DNA from: Dastarcus helophoroides | Taxonomy: Eukaryota; Arthropoda; Insecta; Coleoptera; Bothrideridae | Reading direction: 5' to 3' | DNA length: 64,000 nt | Assembly: GCA_028583605.1 (NCBI GenBank) | Contig: CM053327.1 | Coordinates: 248,001-312,000 of the forward strand | In this document: one piece after another, positions 32,615 to 46,120 of the stretch | Layout of the letters: each line of letters opens with the position of its first letter | How positions within the stretch are numbered: position 1 is the stretch's first letter | Translations under genes and position numbers: made by a program | Notes under the pieces: model-generated | The model's database searches: none | What the model was told of the DNA's origin: nothing | What the model saw: the letters and a program-made list of their open reading frames with translations, nothing else

Positions 32615-34795
32615 GAGTCGAAACCGAATATAACGACACTGAAGGGACCATAAATTACGGACGTTATAAGCGGTAGTTGTTATAAGCAATATACATAAGT
32701 ATATATGTACATAATTTGAATATGCAATATGAATGTGCATATTATGTATGTATTTAATTTAAATAAACGTAATAAATAGGTATTCAGCTGTAAGAACTGG
32801 TATGCAAATAAAATTTAAAAAAAATGAACAAGAAATTTATTTTAAAAATACGTTACTTCCGTACAGTTAGTTTTTAAAGTAATAGGTCAATTTGGTCCGT
32901 TTTTTCTTAATTTGAATTTCAAATGTATTTTGCATTTTTCGTTTCATTTTCATTAAAATTTCTTGGTTAACATCAGAATTAAACCCTTCGGTAAAAGCGA
33001 TAAATTTTTGTAGAGTTGTGATAGCGTTAATAGCCTCGCATAGTGTTGTTGGTTGAAACTGCTCGAGTTGGTCTTCGTTCCCTTCGTCAGAGTTGTGATT
33101 TCTGCTAAAATCTCTTCATCAGTAACTGAGGCACACACGACAACATTCTCATCTATTCCTATGAACTCCTCTATTTCAATTCTTGGTTCTGTGGCTAACT
33201 GAGCAGCCAATTGAGCTAGAGGTATGTTGTCCTCTTTATCTGTTGGAGACTGAAGTCGTCTTGCAAGCGGAATATCATCATCGTCCTCTTCTGCTGATGC
33301 AGAAAGATCTTTGAAACCTGCATGGCGAAAGCAGTGACTATAGTGGTCTGTGTTATCTTTTCCCAAGCTTCTGATATTATTAGAATTGCATCCAGAATGC
33401 TAATACTTTTTGTATTTTCGCCGTTTTCAACATTCTGAAGCATTTGCAGCACTTGAAGTTTTCTATACTGCGTTTTTAGAGCTTTTATCACTCCTTGGCC
33501 CATGGGTTGTAATACAGAGGTGACATTGGGTGGCAAAAAGACAAGTTTTATGCATTTTACATTGGGAACGACAGGGGTGAGCAGGACAGTTGTCTACTAA
33601 GAGAAGAATTTTGTTACCTTTTGATTTCAATTGTGCATCCCAGTTTCGAAGCCATTTTTCAAAAATCTGTGATGTCATCCAAGACCTAGTGTTGTTTTCG
33701 TATGTTACAGGTAATGAATTAATGTTCTTAAAACAACGCGGTTTTTTAGCTTTTCCGATTACTAAAAGTTTTTGTTTACGCGATCCAGTCATATTCGCAG
33801 CAACCAATACTGTAATTCTTGCTTTCGGCAACTTCCCTTGCATTGTTCCCCTTTGAATTTAAGCGTCTTATCAGGGGTCAAGTTAAAAAAACAGTGCAGT
33901 TTCATCCGCATTAAAAATTTCCTCTGGCTTGTATCATTCGCACAGTGCAGGCCACTTATGAGATAGCCACTCGTCCGTCACACCTTTAGGAACACCAGCA
34001 GCTTCACCACAAACTTTTCCTGCCACAATATTATGACGAGCACGGAAACGTTGTATCCAAGATGATGAGCAATCAAAATTTTCTTTTCCCATAAGCCGAG
34101 CGAAATCGTTGGCTTTTTGTTGCAAGGTCGGACCACTTATTGGGACGTCGTTTGCTCTTTGGTGTTGAAACCATTTAAATAAAGATTCTTCTACAACTTG
34201 ATGCGCAGATGCCCTCGATCGTTTAATTTTCAAATAATTGTTTTCAAAAAGAGCTTTTATTTTATCCTTATTCTTCCAAATTGTTGACATAGTGGAGTGT
34301 AAGATCCCACATTCTTTTGCAATTTCGCCATTAGACTCGCCATTTTCTAATCTCCATATAATGTGTGATTTTTCTTCTATATTAAACACCTTCCTCTTTT
34401 TTTGCGACATAATGACGTTAAAATACACGATCAAAACTAAAATTAATAAAAACATTGACACGATGGTACGTATGAACTGTCAAATGACGCACTAAATACG
34501 CAATGTCAAAAGTCAAGGGACGCGGACGAGAAACAAAACAATCGTTCATAGAATATAATAAGGTTTAAAATAATGCTTCATTGCTTTAAGCGATATGATG
34601 TATGGTGGTTGGTCGTTATAACCCAACAATTTCGATAAATTTCGTCGTTTTAAGCGATATGACGTTTTATCCGATGTTGTTATAGGCGGTATATTTATGT
34701 AAGTGTTTACATAGAGATGCAGCCGGGACCTTGCCGTTTCGTCGTAATAACCGATCCGTCGTTGTAAACGATGTCGTTATATCCGGTTTCCACTG
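32615..34795 (-). mobile_element. pogo/Tigger-type DNA transposon inserted in the palindrome
   Basis: The termini are GAGTCGAAACCGAATATAAC at left and, inverted, CAGTGGAAACCGGATATAAC at right, flanked by TA on both sides (32613-32614 and 34796-34797). The opposite arm of the surrounding palindrome contains the unoccupied site (AAATATTTATTTTTTCAC on its strand), which proves the boundaries. Length 2181 bases. A broken transposase is on the minus strand. Confidence 0.92.
32953..34410 (-). pseudogene. Tigger/pogo transposase (CENP-B/jerky-like), broken
   Basis: The likely start is MSQKKRKVFNIEEKSHIIWR at 34410. The N terminus has a psq-type helix-turn-helix, then a CENP-B-type HTH (LQQKANDFARLMG, SWIQRFRARHNI). 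The DDE_1 domain shows NADETALFF (first Asp, around 33880), LLVIGKAKKPRCFKN, then LLLVDNCPAHP (second Asp). The third block reads VLQPMGQGVIKAL where the family has QPMDQGVI, so the third catalytic Asp is Gly. At least three frame shifts or stops separate the segments (33934-34410, 33463-33930, 33216-33536, 32953-33366). The element is dead. Confidence 0.9.
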
Positions 34796-35258
34796 TATTT
34801 TGATTTGCAATCTAATAATGCTCAAATCCATAGGGTTCTCCAAGTGTCATAAAAATAGGGGTGTTACGTTATTTCACTGTTAATAACAACATATATGTGA
34901 AAATAATTATTATAGAAATAAAATTGAAAACATATGATGTGTTTTACTTTCCATATCACTGTTCAGAAAAAAATTAACTCAAGGGGTAAATCACCCCTTA
35001 CAAGGATTTTTTTGCAAAACCCCGAGACAGGTCAATTTTATTTTTTTGTTTTATTAATAAAATTGTTAAATTTGATAAAATTCAGTTATTCAAGAGTTGA
35101 TATATAAGAAAAAAAATAAAACTCACCCAATAAATATTAGGGGTTTCAACTATTTAACATAACTAATATGTTTTTAGGAGCGCTTTTTTATAAGAAATAA
35201 CAGAGCGTGTGTTTCATCAAAAAATTCTAATTCTTGAGTTATTAAAGAAAAACTGTTT

Positions 35259-35720
35259 TTAAATGAAAATTGATGTTTAGATTTCAGGTTATAAATAAAT
35301 ACCGGTTTACTGCGTAAAATCTACTTATGAAATAATACAACGAACTCCTATTCTAAAGTATAAAAGTATTCGAAAATAACATAGACTAGAAAATATTAAT
35401 TAGCTGATGAATGATACTTTGTTCTGAAGAGCACCGAAGAGGTCGTTGAGCGATTCCTTTTTTCGCATACCAGTTGGCCGACATCGATAGTGAATTGGAG
35501 AAGAAAGGTAATCCACTTTAAATTGTGAATATTGCGGAATATTTTAAAAAAGTTTGTGCAAGTGACTACGAATCATCCTGCTTTCTTTATAGACGCAACA
35601 TCTCTCAAATAGTTTGGTATTTGTTTAGGGAAAACGCCCACTTTATTAGGTTACATAAAAATGTCGAAGTATTGAAAAGAAATCCAAATTCAAAAATAGA
35701 CGAGAATTATAAAAATGCAT
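35259..35720. other. Unassigned DNA right of the palindrome
   Basis: Moderately complex sequence. One open frame (35525-35722) has no recognisable domain. Confidence 0.35.
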
Positions 35721-38700
35721 AATTTTAAATAAGTAGAAATTTAAAAAGAAAAGCAATGAAAAATTTAAAAACAGTCTGCGTTTAAAAAAAAGCGAAAATT
35801 TCAAAAAAGTCGAATTCTTAAAAATCAGTTACAATGTTGAAAAATTTTGAAACTCCCGAAACTACCTAAGAAGTTGAAAAAACATTCTAGATTTTAAAAA
35901 AATAGAATTTTTGAAAAGTAGGCAACATTTTCAAAAAAGATCAAGTGGAAATTTTCAAAAAAGTTAAAATTTTGTAAAATTTTCATAGAAAGTAAAATTT
36001 TCCAAAGAAGCTTAAGATTAAAAAAAAATAAAATAGAGAAAATGCCTACATTTAAAAGCAAAAATATCGCGCTAAAATATGTAAATTTCAGTAATTTATT
36101 TCTGTTATTTATTAACGGATTTCAAAAATGTGTTCAGTGATTTATTAATTTTGATCTATATTTTAATCTCATTACATTAAACATAAAATTAACATCATGA
36201 AACTTCTGCATTTTTCAAAAAAATTACATTTAAAAAATTTAAATTTTTGAAAAATAATATAAAATTGTTGACAAATTTTTGACGAAATGTCGAAATTTAA
36301 AAAATTTGGATTATTTTTAGTCAAAGCAGAAATATTTGAAGAGCCTAATATTAAAGAAAAGGGAAAATTATCAAAAAATTCTAAACTTTTAAAAAACTAT
36401 AAAAGAAAAGTTAGACATTTGGGGAAGTCAACATAACATACATAGTTAAAATTTTTAAAACAATTTAAGTCAATTTTTTAGAGTTGAAATTTGTGGAAAG
36501 AATATTTTCAGAAAGCTTGACATTAAAATTAAGATTCTCGAAAAGGAGTGAAAAAAGTCTCTATTTCAAAAAAGTTCGAATTTTATAAAAAATAGGAACT
36601 TTAAAAAACAGGTAAAGTTTCAAAAAAAAAGTTTTGCAAAAGTCTACATTTAAAAAAAATGTTAAATTTTATAAAAAAATAAAAAGTTTAAAAAGTAGCA
36701 AAAAATTCAAAAAAATTTAAAGTTTTGCAAAATTGTTTAAATTGTCAAAACAATTAACGAATTAAAAAGATCCACATTTTCTGATAGTCGGAGTTAAAAA
36801 AAAAAAATAAAAAAATCAAAAGTTTACAAAAAAGCCGAAATCTTTCAAAAAAGAAGAAATTCTCGGAAAAGTTTAAACTTAAAAAAAGGAGACATTTTAA
36901 AAAGTAAAAAAGTAGAAATTTTGAAAAAATGTCGGAATTTTCAAAAAAGTTTAGGGGTTTATAAAGTGTCAAAATTTTCTATAGAAGAAACAAAAATTCC
37001 AAAAGAAGAAAATAAATATAAAACGAAATATTTTAAAAAAAAGTGAAAATTTAGAAAAAGTCTAAATTTTGAAATTAAGTCTTTAAGAAAATATCCAAAT
37101 TTTGACACGAAGCCGAAACTTTGTAAAAAAAAGTCTAAATTGTGAAATAAAATCGAAACTTTGAAAAAATACAGCTTTTCAATTTTAAAAATTTTCATTG
37201 TCGACTTTCAATGAAATTAAAACTTTTGAAAGAGAAAAATTTCTAAAAAAGTGGAAATTATCAGAAAAGTCGAAATTTTTTAAAAAAGTCGAATTTGGAA
37301 CGAAGTTAAAATTTTGAATAAAGTCAAAATATTAGACATTTAAAATTTGTGAAAAAAAATTGTTTGTTGTTTTTTGAAATTTCGACTTTTTCCTCGTAAT
37401 TCGTCTTTATTTGGAAATTTCGATATTTTTCTTAAAATCCGCCTATTTTCGAAATTACGCCTTCATCTCAACTTTTTCCTTGAAATTCGTCCTTTTCATA
37501 AATTCTCAAAATTTGACTATATTTTCTCAGAATTTTACATTGAACGTGAAATATTCTTTTTTTCTCAGAATTTCTTATTTTCTTCGATAATTGTCTTTTT
37601 TCCGGAATTTCGACTATTTTTTTCCGAAAATTACCTTTTTTGAAATTTTTTAGTATTCTTCAAAATTTTGATTTTTTTCAAAATTTTCACTTTTTTTAAT
37701 TCTTGACTATTGAAAATTTTAATTTTTTATGAAAATTTCTACATTTTGAAAAAAAAGTACGAATTTTGAAATAAAAATATCATCAATTTTAAGAGCCACA
37801 ATTTTGGAAAATGTTGAAATTTTCAAAAAAGTCGAAATTTATAAAAATCAAATTTTAATAATTATTTGTGTGCCTAGGCTGCGAAGTAACTCATTAGCGA
37901 CTGAGAGAAAGATTGTCGCCGAGGACACCCCGCGGCCGAGGCACACACAACATTTTTTGTGCAACCGAAAAAATAAATTGAAGTATTGAAATTTCTAGTC
38001 ATACGATATACTAGAGAAATGCTATTTTTGATTATTTTCTCAAATGTTACATTCAACGCGAAATATTCATTTTTTTCTCAAAATTTCGTATTTTCCTCGA
38101 ATCTTGTTTTTTTTTTTGAATTTCGACTACTTTTTCTCAAAATTTAGCCTTTTTTTAATGTCGACTTTATTCTGAAAAATAGACTTTTTCGATTTCGGTG
38201 TAAAAATTTCGTTTATTTTTTCTCAAAATTTGTCCCTTTTCTCGAAAATACGACTAGTTTTTTAAATTCATTTTTTCACATTTTGACTTTATTTGTAAAA
38301 GTTGACTTTTTTTCTTAAAAATTGACATTTTCTGAAAAATTTTGAATTTTTCTTCGATTTTGAAATTATGTTCGAAATTTTGATCGTTGTTTATACAGAT
38401 TTTTCTTAACATTCAAATTTTTTTGATTTTTTTTTGGAATATGATTATCCACAAATTTGGACTGGATTCTTAAAGCAATTTTTAAAATTTCAAGTTTTCT
38501 TAAATGTTCGATTTTTTTGAAGAAATTAAATTATTTTAAAAATTTTAACTCAAAAAAAACCATTTGTTTGAAAATTTTGACAATATTGAAAATTTTGACC
38601 TTTTTTAGAACTTAGAACTTATTCTCAAAAATTCTTTTATTTTTTAACATGACCTTTTTAAAAAATGGATTTTTTAAAAGTTTGACTTAAAAAAGGAGAT

Positions 38701-41261
38701 TTTTTTAAAAACTTTAATCCACTCGCAAAGGGTAGCCCCATTATTTTTTGTAAATTTTAAGTTTTAATTTTCTTCAAATGTTCCCCTTTTTAAAATTTTG
38801 AACTATTTGCGACTTTTTTTCGAAATTTTGATTTTGAAACTTTTGATCCCTTTTAAAAAAAACTGGATTTTTTTTTAATTTTCACTCTTTTGAAATATAT
38901 TATCTTTTTTCAAAATCTTGAATTTTTTGGGTTGTGACCTTTACTGAAGAATGTCACTTTTTTAAAAGTTTCAAATACTTTCGAAACATTTCTCTATCTT
39001 GAAAATTTAGATATTTTTTTTTGATAATTTTGAGCTTTTGTAAGTTCCATGCTTTAAAACTTACACTTTTTAAAAATTGTGGTTTTTCCTCGAAATTTAA
39101 ATTCATTTTGAAAACTCCGATCTTTCACAAATTTCAATCTTTACCTCTAAATTGTAACTTTGTTACACCTAAATTTCGACATATTTTTTTTAAAAACACT
39201 AATTTTGGTAAATTTTTGAAAAATTTTCGACATTTTTCAATTTTTTTTGGAAATTTAAACTTTTCTAAATTTAGACTTTTTGTCGAAATTTTAACTTTTT
39301 GTGAATTTTTTTTTAATTTCAATTTTTTTCTGGAAAATGTTACTTATTTAGGAAAAATTTCGACCATATTATAAAATTTGACTTTTCAAAATTTCTTTGT
39401 TTGAAAGTTTTCACTGTTCAAAATTCCAATTTTTTTATAAAATTTGGGTGACAATGAAATCTTGAATTTTATGAAGACTTCGTTATTTTTTCAAAATTTC
39501 CGTTATTTGAAAATTTTAACTTTTTTCGAAAATGTCAAGTTTGTTGTAAACTGGACCTTTTTTAAACATTTAGATTTTTTTAAAATTTTTGAACTTTTCT
39601 TAGTTTTTGACTTTTATTTGTCAAAATGTAATTTTGCATACTTTAGTTTTTCATTTCGATTGTTTTTTAAATAGCGAAATTTTTGTTTGTCTTCTTTTAT
39701 TTAAATTTTTGACTATTCTTTGAACTCTTCTGAAAATTTCGTAATTTTTAAAAAATTGTGGGAATGTCACCATTTATTTATTTTTTCTGGTAATCTAATC
39801 AAAATTTCGATTTTTTTTTAGTTTTAATTTTTCTTTTGAAAATAATGAAAATTTTTGACTTTTTTAAAAAATGTTCGACTTTTTCAAAATTACAACCATC
39901 CGAAATGCCGATTTTTTTGAAAATTTTAACATCTCACAATTTCGTCACTTTCAAATTTTTGAAATTGTCGATTTCTTTCAAATTTTCAATTTTTTTCAAT
40001 ATTTGGAAGTTTTTTAAAAATCTTACCTTTTTCTGAAGATTTTAATTTTTTATGAAAATTTTAGCATTTTTCAAATTTCCGATATTTTTCAAAATTTCGA
40101 CTTTTTTTTTGGAAAAGTGTGGCTTCATCAGCTTTCAGATATTTTCATAATTTTAACTTGTTATGAAAATTTCATTTTTTTTTTAAATTTTAGACTTTTT
40201 GCAAAATTTTATCATTTTTTAAAAATCTCGTTACTCTAAAATTTTGAACTTTTTAAAAATTTCGACTGTTTGAAAATTCCGTTTATTTTTTACAATTTTG
40301 ACATTTTCGACAATTTGGGACTTTTTGAAAATTTGACCTTATTTTAAATTTTTCAGTTGTTTTTTTATTGTAAATTTCAGTTTTTTCCAAATTTCAACAT
40401 CATTCAAAATTTTAGCAGTTTCGACTATTTTAAAAAATTTCGACATTTTTCAAAATTCGACCAAGATTTTGCCTGTTTTTAAATTGCAACTGTTTTTAAA
40501 TTTTCGATTAAAAAAAATATTTTTTTTCCAAAATTTTGACCGTTTTTGAGAATTTCGAATTTTTCTGATAATTTTGGATTTTCTTCAATATTGAGATTTC
40601 GAAAAATTCGTTTTTCTTCAACATTTTAACTTTTCCATTTTTTTCATTTAGATTTTTTCACAGTAAACATTTGGAAAAACGCAAAATTTCGAGATTATGC
40701 ATTATTTGGATTTTCAAAATCTAGAAATTTTTATAGAGAAATATGGAAATTTTAAGTTTTCATTGAAAATTTGAGAAGAAAAAGGCAAAATTTTAAAAAA
40801 ATTCAAGGTTTTGAAGAAATTTCTTTTTTTTACCAATTGATCTTTTTTCTATTCAAATTGAAAGCAGGAATTTAAATTTTTCCTAAATTTCGAATTTAAA
40901 ACAAATATCGAGGATAAAGTCAAAATATTTAGACTAAAATCGAAATTCCAAGAAACACATCCAAAAAATTTTGTGGTGATATCCATAAATTAGAATTTTG
41001 AAGATAAAATTTTGAATGTATTTCTTAAAATTTCAATTGTAAAATCAAAATTTCGAAAAGAGGAAGTCGAAATTCTGGAATTATTAACAAACAATTTTTT
41101 TCAAATAGATGTTGACGACATTTTAAATAAGGTAAAATAGCTTTAAATGAATATACAAAAACCAAACGCAAGAGGCGAAAATTGACGAAAATTACATAAG
41201 AAGTGTAAGCAGTTGAGCTTATAATGTAATACCTAACACTTAACCACAGCGCCGTCTCCTT
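35721..41261. repeat. Largest array block, with an abrupt polarity switch
   Basis: From 35721 to about 37360 the repeats read GTCGAAATTTT/AAAAAGT (A-rich); from about 37370 to 40680 they read AATTTCGACTTTTTTC (T-rich); a short A-rich stretch follows at about 40740-41060. The switch at about 37365 occurs within a few bases. No gene; all open frames are composition noise. Confidence 0.8.
37868..37946. repeat. Short GC-rich hairpin inside the array
   Basis: GTGTGCCTAGGCTGCG at the left pairs with CGCGGCCGAGGCACAC at the right with three mismatches, enclosing about 47 bases. This is the most GC-rich spot for kilobases. It could be a tiny foldback transposon or the remnant of one. Confidence 0.6.
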
Positions 41262-43386
41262 AGGCGTAGCTAGAATAGGGGTTCGTGCAGCAAACCGAAA
41301 ATTCAACAGGGGGACCTTTTTCGAAAATTTTCTTTTTTAAAATTTATCCCTGAAGCATTTTTTTGAAAATTCGACTTTATACTCAAATTTCCTATTTTCT
41401 TTAGAAAATTTGTCCTTTTTTTTTGAAATTTCCCATTTACTCATAAAATTTGACTTCTTTTATCAACGATGACTGTTTTTTTCGAATTTTTATTTAAAAG
41501 TTCGTCGTTTTTTTCTCTTGAACGCTATTTCTCGAAATTCGTTTTTTTTTTCAAACATTTCGACTTTTTGTTTTGCAAATTTCAGCTTGTTTATTAAAAT
41601 TTGCCTTTTCCTTGAAATTTGCTGGATCTTCTAATAAAATAGTACATTTTTTGGAAAATTAAAATTTTTGTAAAAGGACAAAAATTACGAAAATAAAATT
41701 CTTTCTAAATTTCAGCTCTTTTTTAATCCACTTTTCGATGTGTATCACAACAGTGGACATTTTTTGACGCCACATTGAGGCAAGGTATGGTGCTTGTCTT
41801 TCTCTGAGCCGAGCAGGCAAGAGAAAATAAATATTCATCCAGGAAATTTCGAGTTTTTCTTAAAATTTCATTTTTATTTAAATTCGGTTTTTTCCTGAAT
41901 ATGATTTCTTCTGGGTAATTTTGAAGTTTCACTAAGATTAAACGTCTTTTCTCAAATTTTAGTTATTTTATTTTCTCGTAATTTCTTTTTTTTCTCCGAG
42001 TTTCGATTATTTTTTTTTAATTTTGACTTTTCTAAAAAAATTTGACCTCTGGAAAGTGTTGTACTTATTTGTACATATCAAAGTTTTCTAGAAAATTCCG
42101 CTTATTAGAGTTTTCCAACTATTTCGATCCTTTAGAATCTGATTTTTAGAAATTTTGACTGATTTCCTAAAGTTACCCTTTTTCATAAAATTTTGATTTT
42201 TATCTCAATATCCGATATTAAATATTTCTAGAAATTTTACTTTTTTTCTGTTAAGTTCAGTCTTTTTTCTCAAAATTTTGACTTTTTTCTCTTAAACTAG
42301 TCCTTTTCCTAAAATTCCGCCTTTTCCATAAAATTCATCCTTTTTGAAATTTCCATTTTCTTTTTAAAATTCTACTTTTTTAACTTTTGTGTCATACTTT
42401 GTATATTTATTTCAAAATTTTGCCATTTTTTGAATACATATTTATCTTTTTCAACAAATTTTGACTTAAGCTCAAAATGTGATGTTTTAGGGTTCTAAAA
42501 ATGTTAACCTTTCTCTCTAAATAAAAATGTTGAGAATATTATTTTTGGGGATTTCGGGAAAATATTTCTTATTAATTCAACTTTTTTACTGAATTTTAAA
42601 TTCTGAGAACAAAGTTTTTGAAAATTGCGTTTTTGTTTCTCAAAATTAGACTTTTTCTAAAAATTGCGCCCTTTCACAAAATTAGACCTTTGAAAATTTA
42701 GACTTTTTTTCGAAATTTGGAGGACATTTTTCGAACTGTTGAAAAAGGTTAAGGTTTTTATTTTTTACATGATTTACTGAAAATTCTGACTTCTATATTT
42801 TTTTCTCAAAATTTGTCTACTGAAATTACTAGTTTATTCTCAGAACTCCAATTTAGCCTTTAAAATTGGATTTTCTCTTGGAAATTTGGTTTTCTAGAAA
42901 GTGCGAACTTTTTCTTTAAATTCCAAAATTTTTTCAAAAATCGTGAGTCGAAGTCCCTTTTTTTAATTATCCATTTTTAAAGAATTTCTTTTTTAAATTT
43001 GATCCCCAGAAATTTCAACTTGTTCGATATTCATCTTATTCTCTAAATTTTTACTTTTATCTTAAAATTCGATATTCTCTGTTTTTGGACATTTCCATTT
43101 CAAATTGAATTTTTTTTAAAGATTTCTACTTTTTCACAAAATTCGTTTATTTTTCTAAAATTGAATCGAAATTTTAATAGAAGCAAAATTTTGAGAGAAA
43201 TTATCTTTGAAAGTTTGGCTCTTTCGAAATTTTAATCTGAAAATTCGATCTCCCCAGTTCGTGTAGTTTTTAAGTGAAAATATACATTACTCAGTCGGAA
43301 GGTTTTCTATTCTGTTTTCCCATAAATTTTTCAGAATGATTGTTGCCTCCCCCCCCTTCCCCCTGAACGAAATTCTGCCTACGCTC
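41262..43386. repeat. Possible TIR element enclosing a T-rich-polarity array
   Basis: The left end GGCGTAGCTAGAATAGGGGT, with TTCGTGCAG, and the right end CTGAACGAAATTCTGCCTAC, then GCT, are approximate inverses (GCGTAG-C-AGAAT...TTCGT-CAG). The interior is AATTTCGACTTTTTT-type array. No target duplication is convincing, and no transposase is present. Confidence 0.45.
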
Positions 43387-43447
43387 ATGGCGGTCCACTT
43401 GTAAAACCTCTGTTGAGCCGTGAAAAGCGAACGTAGGACGTTACCTA

Positions 43448-44658
43448 TAGGGGAAATGGGGGCAGATTCATCCTTGGGGCACATTCAACCAAGCCCTTTT
43501 AAAGGGCACCCTGATTTAAATTTAGCATCGTAAGGCTCTTTTGTAGATTTCATACGTCAGAACACTCACCAGGGAAGTTACATTACTCTACATGTTCAGT
43601 TTTTAGTGTTTAAACAAAATTGAGCAAAAATCAGATTTTAAGTTAATTTTTTGATTTTTAATTTTTTCAGACGAATTTTACAAATTTGATCTGTAACGGG
43701 CTGCATTCGATATATGTTAAATGGTAGATTGTTAATATTTATAGTATCCCAAGCGTGAAATTATAGACTGTGGAAAAAAAATATTTTTTCAAATATTTAA
43801 TTAACATGGGACAGATTCGAACAAGGTTGGATGGAACAATTTCAACCCCTGGTTTAGTGTGTTCTGACAATCTTAGCGTGATTTCTGTCCCATGTGATGT
43901 AACTTTCTTTTACCGGAGTATTGTATTATTTACGATGGTTATAAATTATGGAAAAAAAAATGATTTTGAAGTTTGATGAGTGTACGTTTAAAAATCCGAT
44001 TAAAGATGTTTTGCTCCATAACAGAATGTAATTTCCAATTGGTGATATTTCCGCTAAAAACATATAAAATGCTGCGTAGGAAAAGAATTAAACAAAATGA
44101 ATTCAAATGTCAAATTAAATTTTTGTGCCAAAATATCCGTTGGTCAGTGATATATCACCAGCTGATCAAGGTAACATAGTTTTAAAGTTTTTAAGACCAA
44201 ATTCTGCAGAAAATGTCATTTTTATTTAAGGTTAACCGTACATATTACAATGTTTACTAACACCAACGTTATTTTCTTTGAGTATTGTTTTTAATCTTAC
44301 TTCAAACATGTTTCGCCAATTTTTTATTTTACTTGCAAAATACATAATGAGCTTATTTAAGTAGAAAAACCATTTTTGTTTGATTGTATAAAAAAATATG
44401 TATTTATTCTCATGGTTGAAATTACCCCATCATTTAAATGTACCCCGCTAGTGGGGCAGTTTGAACCATTTCTAAGGTTTTTTTCAAACGCTGATAGTAC
44501 TGGTACTAAAATTACTTTTAAATCGCTGAAAGTTAGTCAGTCTTGTAAATAAAGGTTTATAGAATACTGCCCAGCCCATAGTTACCATATTTTTTTAATA
44601 CAACTTCAAAAATGGCACCTTGAATAAAAAATGGTTGATTCTGACCCCCTTTCCCCTA
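43448..44658. mobile_element. TIR element, non-autonomous, about 1.2 kb
   Basis: Left TAGGGGAAATGGGGGCAGAT and right CTGACCCCCTTTCCCCTA form inverted termini of about 22 bases beginning with TA. The interior has further GGGGCAGTTTGAACC and GGGACAGATTCGAAC words but no transposase. The small frames at 43770-44179 are not recognisable. Confidence 0.65.
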
Positions 44659-46120
44659 CTTATACATTAGTAAAATATTAGAATTTGAGGTCTGCACTGT
44701 ATATTGGCTGTACTCATTCATTGTTGCCCTTACCTAAAAAGCTACAATTTTTCTTCAACGTAACCGTTGCAACCGCCCCTCATATAGCGGTTTTAAATCG
44801 CCGTTAAACATAACCAGAGGAAATGCTCAAGAACCGCATGAAAGCTGTGTGGGTTGGCAACGAACGAAATTAAAAGTGCCACAATAAAAATGAAACATGT
44901 CGTATAATAATAGAATAGAATAGTTTGAGATCCCATAAATAAAAAAAGCGGAAGTTAGCGGAAGTTGATTGGGTATTAGTTTTAAGAGTTGCAGACGGCA
45001 CGCGTCGAACAGACTGATGGTATGTTTGTCTGGTGTTAAGTATGGGGTTGGCACACGCCAGCTGCCGGACATGCAGCTTTTCCCGTTGCTCGCCGCCGAA
45101 GAAAGGTCGCAGGGTTGGACTAGGCCTTCTTAGCTAGAGTTTGGAAGAGTGCAACGTTATGAGAAATAGTTTCCAGCAAAATACATTTTGGTAACTTCAG
45201 AACTGTTTTTATTGTATGGAAGACCAGACATTTGAAATCCGAACAATCATTGAAATTTTACGCAAATTTGAGTAAAATTCTGCTGACTTTAGCTACTCAA
45301 AGATATTTGAATTTTGAAATTCAAACATCTTTTTCACATAATTACTCATCCAAGGAGCTGTAGAGAATATCATTAAGTCACAGGTAATATTTGAGAAGTA
45401 AAATTTCAGGATACATCCCTGATGCAACCCATGTGGTTACACCCCATGCACTCATCCCATATTATGCACATCAACATTCTCACGGTTGGCTCGTATTCTT
45501 ATGTGTTTTTAATACCTTTCCCTAATGCAGTACAGAAATAGTATCACATTAGACCTATCTAGGGACCATAAAAGCATTTCGAATTCTGTTTCAAAAATAA
45601 AACCTTTGCATATGGTCTAATCGGCAAAACCATCTGGATGCAATTTCGGAACCTTCAAGTAAATAAAGAAAATATGCAATCACTATCTGCTTAGAATTTA
45701 GAAGCATCAACTTCATCGTAAGATACCAAATCAAACCAAACAGCAATTTTCCAATCTATTTAATAAATCTCTAAGCACTGACTGACAGACAACGCACAGT
45801 TTAAATTGGTGACTCTAGGAACATAAAATTTCACACAGGTATTCCCCAGAGCACGTAGGTAAGCACGAAGAGGATTTTTCAAAATTCAGCCTCTAAGATA
45901 GTAAAAATGGACATTAGCGAATAGGCGATTTTTATGCAATAAATAATGCACACGACTGTATTTAAAGTTGCTTTTAAGCGTTAAGAGCTGATATCGCTGA
46001 TCGATCTGTCTCCACGGGAATTTATCCAAATTTTTGCATGTGATCAGTGCATATTTTCTCTTTTTATGAATTATATTTTTATTAATTTTGAATTTGAATG
46101 ATCGCATCTAAAATTAAAAT
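44659..46120. other. Unassigned DNA, partly GC-richer
   Basis: Contains a complex stretch at about 44980-45130 (GCACGCGTCGAACAGACTGA, GCTGCCGGACATGCAGC) and ordinary AT-rich sequence. No gene, RNA or named repeat recognised. Confidence 0.4.

Larger units (their letters stand above)
29853..35258. repeat. Long palindromic (foldback) element built from tandem units of about 0.6 kb
   Basis: Left arm about 29853-31150; right arm about 31845-32612 plus 34798-35258, with a 2.18-kb Tigger inside the right arm. Each arm contains diverged tandem units: TTTTTAGATGCTAA recurs at about 29795 and 30390, CCTAAAG-TAACCCC-AAAAACAG likewise, and AAATAAAATTGACCTGT in each unit. The centre (about 31150-31845) includes part of a third unit. 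The right arm stops at AAAAACTGTTTTT. Tandemly repeated arms resemble FB/Galileo-type foldback elements. No encoded protein of its own is visible. Confidence 0.85.

Noticed and set aside
37868..37946. tRNA-like fold
   Set aside because: It has an acceptor-like stem but no T-arm (no GGTTCRA-type box) and no anticodon arm geometry.
44827..45072. 81-codon minus-strand open frame in a GC-richer patch
   Set aside because: No recognisable family, no splice context, and the codons run through unrelated AT-rich DNA.
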